A stretch of 64,000 nt of DNA from Glycomyces fuscus (lineage in GTDB: Bacteria; Actinomycetota; Actinomycetes; Streptosporangiales; Streptosporangiaceae): the NCBI GenBank assembly GCA_002529455.1, contig NYMS01000004.1, positions 62,001 to 126,000 on the forward strand, read 5' to 3'. This document shows, piece by piece, positions 18,974-27,829 of this stretch (position 1 is the stretch's first letter; every line of letters begins with the position of its first letter). Both the position numbers and the translations under genes were made by a program. The notes below the pieces were generated by a model. That model was given only the letters and a program-made list of their open reading frames with translations, had not been told where the DNA came from and ran no database searches.

Positions 18974-19885
18974 ATGATCGATCCACGTCTCCAGACGCTG
19001 AGGGTGCTGCGCGACCAGGGCACGGTCACCGCCACCGCGCGGGCCCTGCACCTGACCCCCTCGACCGTCTCCCAGCAGCTCCGCCACCTGGCGCGTGATG
19101 TGGGCGTGCCCCTGCTGGAGGCGGAGGGGCGCCGGGTCCGGCTCACCGGTGCCGCGTACACCCTCCTCGGCCACGCCGACACCCTCTTCGCCGAGTGGGA
19201 GCGCGCACGCGCCGACCTCGCCGCCCACCGCGAGGGCGCGGCGGGCCGGGTGCGGATCTGCGGGGTGTCCAGTGCCGTGGCGGCACTCGTCGCCCCCGCC
19301 CTCGCACGGCTCCGGACCGAGCACGCGGACCTGGACGTGCACGTCAGCGAGGAGGAGAGCGACCACTGCTTCCCCCTGCTGCTCAGCGGTCGCGCGGACC
19401 TCGCGGTGCTCATCCCCACCGCGGACAGCCCGCCGCCCGGCGACGAGCGCTTCGACCAGCGGTCGCTTCTGGACGAACCGCAGGACCTGCTGGTGCCCGA
19501 GGCCCATCCCCTGGCCGCGCGGGGGGCCGCCCACCTGGGCGAGGCCGCGCACGAGCGGTGGATCGCCTCACCCGAACGGGCCGACCAGTACCGGCTCCTG
19601 CTCACCTCGTGCGCGGCGGCGGGCTTCACGCCGCACGTCGCGCACGAGGCCCGGGAGTGGTTCGCGATCTCCGCGCTGGTCGCGTACGGGTTCGGTGTGT
19701 GCCTGATCCCGCGCCTGGCCCCGGTCCCGCCCGACCACCCGGTGCGGCGGGTGCGTCTGACCGGGTCGGCCCGGCCCTCGCGCCGGCTCATCACCTGCGT
19801 GCGGCGGGGCAGCCGCGCGCAGCCGCCCCTCGCCAGGGTGCTGGAGGCGCTGGAGGCCGTGGTCCGGGAGCGCGTCGCGGCCTGA
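18974..19885 (+). CDS. LysR-family transcriptional regulator
   Basis: This 303-residue regulator has an N-terminal winged helix-turn-helix (residues ~1-60: LRVLRDQGTVTATARALHLTPSTVSQQLRHL written in parts) and a periplasmic-binding-like effector domain (~90-295). The divergent EamA gene is the obvious target. GTG at 18959 is an alternative start adding five residues. It is the last gene before a 16-bp-arm hairpin shared with the convergent pnkp gene. Confidence 0.92.
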   Translation: MIDPRLQTLRVLRDQGTVTATARALHLTPSTVSQQLRHLARDVGVPLLEAEGRRVRLTGAAYTLLGHADTLFAEWERARADLAAHREGAAGRVRICGVSSAVAALVAPALARLRTEHADLDVHVSEEESDHCFPLLLSGRADLAVLIPTADSPPPGDERFDQRSLLDEPQDLLVPEAHPLAARGAAHLGEAAHERWIASPERADQYRLLLTSCAAAGFTPHVAHEAREWFAISALVAYGFGVCLIPRLAPVPPDHPVRRVRLTGSARPSRRLITCVRRGSRAQPPLARVLEALEAVVRERVAA

Positions 19886-19889
19886 GGAC

Positions 19890-19936
19890 GGGGCGGCGGT
19901 CGCGCACCGGCCGCGCCCGCGCGCGACCGCCGCCCC
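19890..19936. terminator. Bidirectional terminator between LysR gene and pnkp
   Basis: Perfect 16-bp arms (19890-19905 and 19921-19936) with a 15-nt loop sit between two convergent genes and begin four bases after the LysR stop. Confidence 0.75.
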
Positions 19937-19937
19937 C

Positions 19938-22529
19938 TCACAGCCGGGGATCGACCGGCACCGTCTCCAGGGCCAGCACCGCGAACACCGGCTCGTGCAC
20001 GCGCCACAGCGGCTCGCGCCGGGCGTGGCGGGCCAGCGCCTCCAGGCCCAGCTTGTGCTCGCGCATGGCCAGCCCGCTCTTGCGGCCCACGTCGCGGTCC
20101 TTGAGGACCGCCATCCGCTCGGGGTCGGTGTAGTCGGGCCCGTAGACGATGCGCAGGTACTCGGGACCGCGCACCTTCAGCCCCGGCTGCGCCAGGCCCT
20201 TGCGGCCCGTGGCCCGGGCGCCCAGGAGGGGTTTGACCACCATCCCCTCGCCGCCGGCGGAGACCATGTCGGTCCACCAGTCGGCTGCGGAGGCGCACGC
20301 GTCCGGATCGGTGGTGTCCACGACCCGGTAGCGGGTGGGGTGGAACAGGCCGCCGGCCTCGGCGAGCCGTTCGGCGACCGCCATGTGCCACAGGTGGTCG
20401 GCGTCCCCGTACTCGCGTCCCTCGGAGGCCAGCACCATGAACGGCGCGTACCGGAGTCCGGCGGTGCCGTCGGTGTCCCACGAGTAGCGCCGGTAGACCC
20501 GGCTGAACTCCTCCGTCTGCTCCGTCCTGCGCGCGACCCCGTCGATCAGCCCCTCCACCGGCACGCCGCGCCCGGCCGCGGCGGCGAGCGCGGCACCGGC
20601 GGCGGGCAGGGCCGCGCGGGCGGCGGCGCCCACCGACGCGTACTGCTCGCGGATCAGCGACCGGGCCTTGGCCGACCACGGCAGCATCTCCCCGTCCAGG
20701 GCGACCCAGTCGGTGCCCAGCCGGTCCCACAGCCCGGCGTCGGTGACCGCCCGCCGCAGCCGGTCCACGACCCGTGCCCGCAGGGCCGGGTCGGAGAAGA
20801 AGGGCCGTCCGGTCCGGGTGTAGACGGTGCCCAGCTCACCGGGCACGAACCGGCGCTCGGCGGCGGCCTCGTCCCGGCACAGCACGGCCACGGCCCGCGA
20901 CCCCATGTGCTTCTCCTCGCACACGACCTCGCCGATCCCCGAGCCCCGGAAGGAGGCGAAGGCCTCGCTCGGGTGCTCCAGCAGCCCGGGCTCGGCCGAG
21001 GTCGGCGCGGGCGCCATGGTCGGCGGGAGGTAGAGCAGCCAGCGCGGGTCCACCGCGAACCGGCTCATGACCTCCAGCGCGGCCAGGGTGCTGCCGCCGT
21101 CGGCGCGCACCAGGCCGTGCTCGGTCTCCACGAACATGCCGGTGCGGGCGTCGCCGACGCCGATGTCGGTGACGTCCACGACCGGGTCGGGGCGCGCGGC
21201 CTCCTCCTCCGCCGTGTCCGACAGCGGCCGGGCGGGCTCGTACCAGGTGCGGCGGGCCCGCACGTCGACGGTCTCCCGTTCGGGATAGCGCAGCGCGGTG
21301 AGCCGGCCGCCGAACACGCAGCCGGTGTCCAGGCAGAGGGTGTTGTTGACCCACTCGGCCTTGGCCATGGGCGTGTGCCCGTAGACCACGGCGGCCCGGC
21401 CGCGGTACTCGCGCGCCCACGGCAGCCGCACGGGGAGCCCGTACTCGTCGGTCTCCCCGGTGGTCTGGCCGTACAGGGCGAAGGAGCGCACCCGGCCGGA
21501 GGCCCGCCCGTGGTACTCCTCCTTGAGCCCGGCGTGCGCGACGACCAGCGCGCCCCCGTCCAGGACGAGGTGGCTGACCAGTCCGTCGCAGAAGTCCAGC
21601 ACCCGCTTGCGGAACTCCTCGCTCTCGCGACCCAGCTGCTCCATGGTCTCGGCGAGCCCGTGCGTGAGCCGGGCCTCTCCTCCCCTGAGCACCCGGACGA
21701 GCTTGTTCTCGTGGTTGCCGGGCACGCAGAGGGCGTCGCCGTCGGCGACCATGCCCATGACCAGGCGCAGGACGCCGGGGCTGTCGGGGCCCCGGTCCAC
21801 GAGGTCGCCGACGAACACCGCCGTGCGGCCCCGCGGGTGGCGGGCGCCGACCGGGCGTCCCAGGTCGTCGCGGGAGAGCTCGTAGCCGAGCACGCCCAGC
21901 AGCTCCTCCAGCTCCTCGCGGCAGCCGTGCACGTCACCGATGATGTCGAAGGGGCCGGTGAGCTCCCTGCGGTCGGGCCAGGCGCGTTCCAGCTCGACGG
22001 TGGCGGCCTCGACCTCCTCCGGCCCCTTGAGCACGTGCACCTTGCGAAACCCCTCCTTGCGCAGGTGCCGGAGGCTCTGGCGCAGGTCGCGCCGCTGGCG
22101 GCTGATGACGTGGTCGCCGAAGTCGCGGTCGGACCGGTCCCGGTTGCGCTCCCGGGCCAGGGCCTCGGGGACGTCGAGCACGATGGCCGTGGACAGCACG
22201 TCGTTGTCCTTGGCGATGCGTACGAGTTCCTTGCGGGCCCTGCTCTGCACGTTGGTGGCGTCGACCACGGCGAGCAGGCCCCGGCGCAGCCGGATGTCCA
22301 CGACGGTGTGCAGGAGCGCGAACGCGTCGGCGGTGGCGGACTGGTCGTTCTCGTCGTCGCTGACCAGGCCGCGGCAGTGGTCGGAGCTGATCACCTGGGT
22401 GGGCGCGAAGTGCCGGGCGGCGAAGGTGGACTTGCCCGAACCGGACACCCCGACCAGCACGACGAGCCCCATCTCGGGCACGCCGAGCACGCGCGGCTCG
22501 ACGACCCCGGTCCTCTCGGTCGTACTCAT
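19938..22529 (-). CDS. pnkp: Polynucleotide kinase-phosphatase of the Pnkp/Hen1 RNA repair system
   Basis: The 863-residue protein has the three-module layout and length of bacterial Pnkp. An N-terminal 5'-polynucleotide kinase carries the P-loop VGVSGSGKST (~residue 26-35). The central metallophosphoesterase phosphatase shows FDIIGDVHGC, FVGDLVDRGPDS and VPGNHENKL. The C-terminal ligase-like adenylyltransferase has the active-site lysine in VCEEKHMGSRAV. It heals 3'-phosphate and 5'-OH ends left by ribotoxins and, with Hen1, seals them. Its ATG overlaps the hen1 stop (4 bp). Confidence 0.95.
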   Translation of the reverse strand: MSTTERTGVVEPRVLGVPEMGLVVLVGVSGSGKSTFAARHFAPTQVISSDHCRGLVSDDENDQSATADAFALLHTVVDIRLRRGLLAVVDATNVQSRARKELVRIAKDNDVLSTAIVLDVPEALARERNRDRSDRDFGDHVISRQRRDLRQSLRHLRKEGFRKVHVLKGPEEVEAATVELERAWPDRRELTGPFDIIGDVHGCREELEELLGVLGYELSRDDLGRPVGARHPRGRTAVFVGDLVDRGPDSPGVLRLVMGMVADGDALCVPGNHENKLVRVLRGGEARLTHGLAETMEQLGRESEEFRKRVLDFCDGLVSHLVLDGGALVVAHAGLKEEYHGRASGRVRSFALYGQTTGETDEYGLPVRLPWAREYRGRAAVVYGHTPMAKAEWVNNTLCLDTGCVFGGRLTALRYPERETVDVRARRTWYEPARPLSDTAEEEAARPDPVVDVTDIGVGDARTGMFVETEHGLVRADGGSTLAALEVMSRFAVDPRWLLYLPPTMAPAPTSAEPGLLEHPSEAFASFRGSGIGEVVCEEKHMGSRAVAVLCRDEAAAERRFVPGELGTVYTRTGRPFFSDPALRARVVDRLRRAVTDAGLWDRLGTDWVALDGEMLPWSAKARSLIREQYASVGAAARAALPAAGAALAAAAGRGVPVEGLIDGVARRTEQTEEFSRVYRRYSWDTDGTAGLRYAPFMVLASEGREYGDADHLWHMAVAERLAEAGGLFHPTRYRVVDTTDPDACASAADWWTDMVSAGGEGMVVKPLLGARATGRKGLAQPGLKVRGPEYLRIVYGPDYTDPERMAVLKDRDVGRKSGLAMREHKLGLEALARHARREPLWRVHEPVFAVLALETVPVDPRL

Positions 22530-24076
22530 CTGTTGAAGACTCCCATCTGGGTCGGAGCGCCGGTGCGGGGGTGCTCGGGCCCGACCGGCAGGTAGCGGAC
22601 GCGGTAGCCGTACTTCTCGGCGACCCCGTCCGCCCACAGGGCGAACTCGGCGCGCGTCCACTCGAAGCGGTGGTCGCTGTGCCGGAGGGCGCCCTCCTCC
22701 AGCCCCTCGTAGTGGGTGTTGTACTCGGCGTTGGGCGTGGTGACCACGACGACGCGGGGCCGGGCGGAGCCGAACACGCTCTCCTCCATCGCGGGCAGCC
22801 GCGAGGGGTCGATGTGCTCGACCACCTCCATGAGGACGGCGGCGTCGTAGCCCTCGAACCGCTTGTCGCGGTAGACGACCGAGCCCACGACCAGCTCCGG
22901 CCTCGGTCGCCGCTCGTCCCCGCGGCCGCGGGCCGAGGCGGTGTCGGTGAACAGGGGCCGGTGGCGGCCGCGCCCGCCCGGATCGCAGCCCCCGCACACC
23001 CTGCGGTGGGCGCGTTCGAGGCTGACGACGCTGACGTCCACACCGGTGATCCGCTCCAGGGAGCGTTCGCGGACCAGGCGCGTGAGCAGCTGTCCGGCGC
23101 CGCAGCCCAGGTCGATGACGCTGGTGGCGTTCTCGGCGTCCAGCACCGCCATGACCGCACCGGCCCGCTGTTCGGCCAGGCCGGGGGCGCGCTCCTCCCG
23201 GGGCGGCGCGGCGGGGGCCTCCTCGACGCCGGGGTCGTCGCCCTCCTCGTCCCCGGCCAGGCCGTCGGCCTCGGCCAGGCGGGCCAGCGCGGTCCGCACG
23301 TAGCCGTCGCGGCGGTTGAGGTAGCGGCGGACGATCCAGGCGCGTTCGGGGTGCCCGGCGAGCCAGCCGGTCTCGGCGGACACGTCGGTCGTGTCGGTCC
23401 CCTGGGTCTCAGCGGTCCCGTCAGCCCCGGTGGTCCCGACGAGCCCGCCGGCCCGCAGCAGCTTGTCCACCTCGCTCCGGTCCACCCAGTAGTGCTTGTT
23501 GCCGTCCAGGGCCGGCAGCAGCACGTACAGGTGGCTGAGCGCCTCGGACAGGCGCACGGTGCCGGTGAGGGTGAGCGACAGGTAGTGGGAGTCGCCCCAG
23601 CCGGGCAGCCCGGGGTCGAGCGGGACCGGTTCGGCCTCCACCGTCCAGCCCAGGGGCTCGAACAGCGCGCGGGCGCGCTGGGAGCCGCCCCGGCAGGGGA
23701 CCGCGGGCATGCGCAGCTCCAGCGGGATCGGCGTGCGCGCCAGCTCGGGGCGCTGCCTGCAGTCCCCCCTGAGCGCGGAGCGCATCACCCGCCCCAGCGC
23801 CACCGTGAACAGCGACGACGTCGCGTACGGGCGGTCGTTGACGTACTGGGCCAGCGCGAAGTCGGGTGTGCTCACCGACGTGCGCGTACGCAGCAGCGCC
23901 TGCGCGTCGACGTCGAGCATCAGCGCCGCGGTGCAGCGCTGCTCGGTGGCCTCGGGGTAGAAGACGTGGGCGGTGCCGAACGACTGCTCGAAGCTCTGCG
24001 CCCTGTCGGGGTGCTTGTGCAGCAGGAAACCGAGGTCCGTCGCCGGGTTCGCCGTGGTCGTGATCGTCAGTAGCAC
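22526..24076 (-). CDS. hen1: RNA 3'-terminal ribose 2'-O-methyltransferase Hen1
   Basis: Bacterial Hen1 methylates the 2'-OH at the cleaved RNA end before Pnkp ligates it, which protects the repaired site from repeated cleavage. The 516-residue protein has the Hen1 N-terminal domain (TDLGFLLHKHPDRAQSFE) that activates the Pnkp ligase, an acidic linker at ~275-300, and a C-terminal methyltransferase with the SAM loop VIDLGCGAGQLL. The metal-binding MEVVEHIDPSRL is also present. It starts with GTG at 24076; no strong ribosome site is visible upstream. It is the first gene of the two-gene RNA repair operon. Confidence 0.95.
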   Translation of the reverse strand: MLLTITTTANPATDLGFLLHKHPDRAQSFEQSFGTAHVFYPEATEQRCTAALMLDVDAQALLRTRTSVSTPDFALAQYVNDRPYATSSLFTVALGRVMRSALRGDCRQRPELARTPIPLELRMPAVPCRGGSQRARALFEPLGWTVEAEPVPLDPGLPGWGDSHYLSLTLTGTVRLSEALSHLYVLLPALDGNKHYWVDRSEVDKLLRAGGLVGTTGADGTAETQGTDTTDVSAETGWLAGHPERAWIVRRYLNRRDGYVRTALARLAEADGLAGDEEGDDPGVEEAPAAPPREERAPGLAEQRAGAVMAVLDAENATSVIDLGCGAGQLLTRLVRERSLERITGVDVSVVSLERAHRRVCGGCDPGGRGRHRPLFTDTASARGRGDERRPRPELVVGSVVYRDKRFEGYDAAVLMEVVEHIDPSRLPAMEESVFGSARPRVVVVTTPNAEYNTHYEGLEEGALRHSDHRFEWTRAEFALWADGVAEKYGYRVRYLPVGPEHPRTGAPTQMGVFNR

Positions 24077-24093
24077 CCGTGCATTGTGGCCGA

Positions 24094-24122
24094 GCCCTCA
24101 CCGCCGTGGCGAGGGCTTTTCG
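24094..24122. terminator. Hairpin between hen1 and the downstream-facing membrane protein gene
   Basis: AGCCCTC and GAGGGCT (with extra pairing inside after one mismatch) flank a short loop and are followed by TTTT on the plus strand. It lies just past the stop of the minus-strand membrane protein gene at 24144 and upstream of hen1. Confidence 0.5.
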
Positions 24123-24143
24123 GGCGTCGGGGCGCGTGCGCGC

Positions 24144-24602
24144 TCAGGAGCGGACGGCGCGGGCGGGCCGGAGGCGGAGGAGCAGCGCCGCGGTGACCAG
24201 CGCGATCCCGAGGGAGACCGCGTTGCCGGCGACCAGGGTCCACACGGATTCCGCCACGGGGTACAGGGGCGAGTCCCGTGGCACGCGGTCGATGTTGCCG
24301 GACCACAGGAGCCACACCCCGACGGCCAGCACCAGGTACACGGGAGCGCCGACCAGCGCCGTGACCCCCGGTCGGGGCAGGCGGACGGCCCGCAGCAGGG
24401 GCCAGGCCAGGACCGGGGCGAGGGGGAGGGGCAGGAGCAGCAGGGCCATCCCCGCGCCGATGTTGGCGTCGGGTGTCGTGTGGGCCGCGTCCATGGCCTG
24501 GGCGACGGCCCACCCGGCGAGGTGGGCCAGGGCGGTGGCGGCGAGGGCCGCGGCCACGGCGAGCAGGACCGTGCGCGAGGCGGGGGCGGGAGAGCGGTTC
24601 AT
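24144..24602 (-). CDS. Small hypothetical membrane protein, four helices
   Basis: I do not recognise a family. The 152-residue product has four predicted membrane helices: ~11-33, ~47-67, ~78-98 and ~122-142. It has a short Ser/Ala/Pro-rich N-terminus and an Arg-rich C-terminus. The ATG at 24602 is the first start after the intergenic region. It is flanked by the RNA repair operon and an unrelated hypothetical gene, and shows base composition like its neighbours. Confidence 0.65.
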   Translation of the reverse strand: MNRSPAPASRTVLLAVAAALAATALAHLAGWAVAQAMDAAHTTPDANIGAGMALLLLPLPLAPVLAWPLLRAVRLPRPGVTALVGAPVYLVLAVGVWLLWSGNIDRVPRDSPLYPVAESVWTLVAGNAVSLGIALVTAALLLRLRPARAVRS

Positions 24603-24673
24603 GTCCCCAGACTGCCCGGCGCGCGCCGTCGGCGCCTGAGTAGCGCTACTCAGGCCGCCTTCGGATCCTCGGA

Positions 24674-25681
24674 TCACCGGCCCGGGTCGACCCCCAGTTC
24701 GGCCATCGCGCGGATCAGTTCGGTGTGGGCGGGGCCGAAGAAGGACCAGGGCGTGTCGCACCGCACGGTTCCCGCGGCGGTCAGGTGCCAGCGCGCCGCC
24801 TCCTCCATGCCGGCCCGGTGGAAGGCCCACCCGAACAGGTGGTGGGCCTGGGCGTCGCGCGGGTGCGGCACCGCCTCGGCGGCCCACGCCTGCCCGAGGG
24901 CGAACAGCTCCTGGACCGACTCCCCGTGCAGGCGGCCCAGGGCCATGTCCACGATGTAGGGGGCGCTGCCCTCGGCGAGCAGGCGCTTCTGCTCCGTGCG
25001 CACGTGTTCGGCGTGGGCGAGGGCGAGCACGGACGGCAGGGGGCTGCCCGCGGGCGCGGTGTCGGCGGCGGCGCCCGCGAACGCGAACATCTCCTCGGCG
25101 CTGCCGCCCCGGGCGGCCGACAGGGTGCGCGTGCGGACCATGTGGGCGGGGAACAGGTGGGGCGCCCGGGCGGTGATCTCGCCCCAGATCCTGTCCTTGT
25201 CCTCCCGGTCCGCGCCCAGCCCCATCGCGGCGGTCTGGAGCCCCGCCCAGGGCGCCGCGTCGTCGGGGCGCAGCCGCGCGGCGGCCTCCAGGGTCTCCCC
25301 CGCCTCGTGCAGGGCGGCGGAGGCGGCCTTCTCGTCGGCCCGGGTCCCCCAGGAGGGCCGGACCAGGGCGCGGGCCAGCAGCGTGTGGCCCAGCCAGAGC
25401 AGGGTGTCGGCCTGGTCGGCACCGGCGTCCATGAGCTCGGCGACCTCCTCGGGCAGGCCCGCGGCGGCCCTGGCCAGCGCCTCGACCCGCAGCACGCGGG
25501 TCTCGGGGTCCTCGCGGCTCTCCACGAGCAGGGACGTGCCGGCTTCGAGGTCGCCCTCACGGACGGCCTCGCACGCCGACCGCAGGACCGGGTCGACGCC
25601 GAAGGCCTCCGGTACCAGGTGCGCCCCGATGTCGGCGCCCCGACGCGGCACCCTGGCTGGTTTGCGTACGAATCGCCACAT
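24674..25681 (-). CDS. Hypothetical helical-repeat (TPR-like) protein
   Basis: The 335-residue protein has a basic N-terminus (MWRFVRKPARVPRRG) followed by repeated helical pairs rich in Ala/Leu/Glu. Several resemble tetratricopeptide units, for example the stretch beginning LWLGHTLLARAL (~105-140) and AHHLFGWAFHRAGMEEAARWHL near the C-terminus. There is no signal peptide or membrane segment, so it is probably cytoplasmic. It is encoded alone, 56 bp upstream of the glpD stop on the same strand. The role is unknown; TPR proteins usually mediate protein contacts. Confidence 0.7.
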   Translation of the reverse strand: MWRFVRKPARVPRRGADIGAHLVPEAFGVDPVLRSACEAVREGDLEAGTSLLVESREDPETRVLRVEALARAAAGLPEEVAELMDAGADQADTLLWLGHTLLARALVRPSWGTRADEKAASAALHEAGETLEAAARLRPDDAAPWAGLQTAAMGLGADREDKDRIWGEITARAPHLFPAHMVRTRTLSAARGGSAEEMFAFAGAAADTAPAGSPLPSVLALAHAEHVRTEQKRLLAEGSAPYIVDMALGRLHGESVQELFALGQAWAAEAVPHPRDAQAHHLFGWAFHRAGMEEAARWHLTAAGTVRCDTPWSFFGPAHTELIRAMAELGVDPGR

Positions 25682-25737
25682 GCGACCGAGCGTAGCGGGC
25701 GCGGGGTCCCCCGGGGCGGCGGGCCCGCGCCCCGCGC

Positions 25738-27459
25738 TCACGGACGCGTGATGGCGGCCTCGGGGACGATCTCCGGGGCGCCGTGCTGGACCGCGTCCGC
25801 CTCCTGGTCGGTGTCCTGCTCCTGCGCCGAGCGCTCGGCCTCGATCCCCTTGCGGTAGTACTCGACCTCGCGCCCGACCTGCTCCTCGTCCCACTCCAGC
25901 GGGCCGGCGAGCAGTTCGGCGGCCTCCTCGGCGGCGGCGATGCCCCGGTCCCAGGTCTCGAAGGAGATCCGGGTGCGCCGTGACAGGACGTCCTCCAGGT
26001 GGCGGGCCCCCTCGGCCTCGGCCGCGTAGACGATCTCGGCGCGCAGGTAGTCCTCGGCGTGCGCGAGCGGTCTGCCGAGGTCGGGGCGCTCCCGGATCAG
26101 GTCGAGCAGGTCGTGGACCGAGGAGCCGTAGCGGCGCAGCAGGTGGGTGACACGGGAGACGTGCAGCCCGGAGTCGCGGGCCAGCCGGTGGCGCTGGTTG
26201 TACAGCGCCCAGTAGCCGTCCGCGCCCACCAGGGGCAGCTTGTCGGTGACCGAGGCCGGGATCCCGTTGCCCAGGCCGTGCGCGACCGCGTCCACCGCGT
26301 CCTTGGCCATCACGCGGTAGGTGGTGTACTTGCCCCCGGCGATGAGGACCAGGCCGGGCACGGGGTGGGCCACCGTGTGCTCGCGGGAGAGCTTGGAGGT
26401 CTCCTCCGACTCCCCCGACAGCAGCGGGCGCAGGCCCGCGTACACGCCCTCCACGTCGTCCCTGCCCAGGGGCGTGCGCAGGACCTGGTTGACGTGGTCG
26501 AGGACGTAGTCGATGTCGGCCCGGCTGGCCGCGGGGTTCTCCTTGTCCAGGTCCCAGGCGGTGTCGGTGGTGCCGATGATCCAGTGGCGGCCCCACGGGA
26601 TGACGAACAGGACGCTCTTCTCGGTCCGCAGGATCATCCCGGAGGAGGCCTGGATGCGGTCGCGCGGCACCACGAGGTGGACGCCCTTGGAGGCGCTGAC
26701 GTGGATCTGGCCCCGGCCGCCGACCATCTCCTGGATGTCGTCGGTCCACACCCCGGCGGCGTTGACCACCTGGCGGGCGCGGACGCGCCGCTCCCCGCCG
26801 CCCTCCAGGTCGGCGACGGTGGCGCCGACGACGTGCTCGCCCTCGCGCAGGAAACCGACCGCCTGGGCGCGGGAGGCGATCTTCGCCCCCAGGCCGGCGG
26901 CGGTGCGCAGCACGCTGGTGACGAAGCGGGCGTCGTCCACCTGGCAGTCCCAGTACTGGATGGCCCCGGCCAGGGCGCTGCGCTTGAGCGCGGGGAAGAC
27001 CCGCAGCGCTCCGGACCTGGTCAGGTGGCGGTGCGTGGGCAGGCCGCGGTTGTTGCGCGAACTCATGGCGAGGACGTCGTAGAGCGTGACGCCCGCGCCG
27101 ATGTAGGCCCGCTCCCAGTGGTGGGAGAAGGGGAACAGGAAGGGCACCGGGCGGACCAGGTGCGGGGCGATGGTGGTGAGGAGCAGGCCGCGTTCGTGGA
27201 GCGCCTCGCGGACGAGCTCGAAGTCGAACTGCTCCAGGTAGCGCAGGCCGCCGTGGATGAGCTTGCTGGACCGGCTGGAGGTGCCCGACGCGAAGTCGCG
27301 CGCCTCGACCAGTGCCGTGGACAGTCCGCGCGAGACCGCGTCCAGGGCGATGCCCGCCCCGACGATGCCTCCCCCGACCACGAGGACGTCGAGTTCCTCG
27401 TCGGCCATCGACGCGAGCGCCGCGGTGCGCCCCTTCGGTCCCAGCCAGGTGGTAGCCAT
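25738..27459 (-). CDS. glpD: FAD-dependent glycerol-3-phosphate dehydrogenase
   Basis: GlpD oxidises glycerol-3-phosphate to dihydroxyacetone phosphate and feeds electrons to the quinone pool at the membrane. The 573-residue protein has the FAD-binding loop VLVVGGGIVGAGIALDA at ~residue 26, the SSRSSKLIHGGLRYLE motif, and the C-terminal DAO domain with YTTYRVMAKDAVDA. GGAGGAG precedes the ATG at 27459. No glycerol kinase or facilitator gene is adjacent. Confidence 0.95.
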   Translation of the reverse strand: MATTWLGPKGRTAALASMADEELDVLVVGGGIVGAGIALDAVSRGLSTALVEARDFASGTSSRSSKLIHGGLRYLEQFDFELVREALHERGLLLTTIAPHLVRPVPFLFPFSHHWERAYIGAGVTLYDVLAMSSRNNRGLPTHRHLTRSGALRVFPALKRSALAGAIQYWDCQVDDARFVTSVLRTAAGLGAKIASRAQAVGFLREGEHVVGATVADLEGGGERRVRARQVVNAAGVWTDDIQEMVGGRGQIHVSASKGVHLVVPRDRIQASSGMILRTEKSVLFVIPWGRHWIIGTTDTAWDLDKENPAASRADIDYVLDHVNQVLRTPLGRDDVEGVYAGLRPLLSGESEETSKLSREHTVAHPVPGLVLIAGGKYTTYRVMAKDAVDAVAHGLGNGIPASVTDKLPLVGADGYWALYNQRHRLARDSGLHVSRVTHLLRRYGSSVHDLLDLIRERPDLGRPLAHAEDYLRAEIVYAAEAEGARHLEDVLSRRTRISFETWDRGIAAAEEAAELLAGPLEWDEEQVGREVEYYRKGIEAERSAQEQDTDQEADAVQHGAPEIVPEAAITRP

Positions 27460-27829
27460 CCGTCTCCTCCGTCTCGATGGGATTCCTCCCAGGCGCATAC
27501 CCGCCCCGGGCCCGTGTCCATCCGAGAGGGCCCCAGGCTAACCGGGGGCGGCGGGCACACCGGGCGTCCGGCACCGGCGTGTCACGGGGAGTTGCCGAGC
27601 GCCCGGCATCGGCCGCACCCCGCTCGCCCGGCCCGCCCCGCGGAGCGCCCCGCCCGGAGAGGGGCGGGCACAACCGGCGGGGGCGGACGCCGGGCCCCTC
27701 GTTCCAGGAGACCACGGCGGCCGCCCCCGCGCACAGCCCGTCGTGCCGCCTGTGGACGGATCCCGGGGCGGCGGAGCGCCCCCTCGGGCGGGCCGGAGAG
27801 GGCCCCGCCCGCGGGGGGCGGCCGCCTGG
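27460..27829. other. 370-bp intergenic region upstream of glpD
   Basis: This stretch holds the glpD leader and presumably its promoter, and the 3' flank of the transglycosylase gene. It is very G+C-rich, with short imperfect GC inverted repeats near 27640-27670 and 27790-27825. I see no convincing gene, promoter hexamers or RNA element. Confidence 0.5.
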
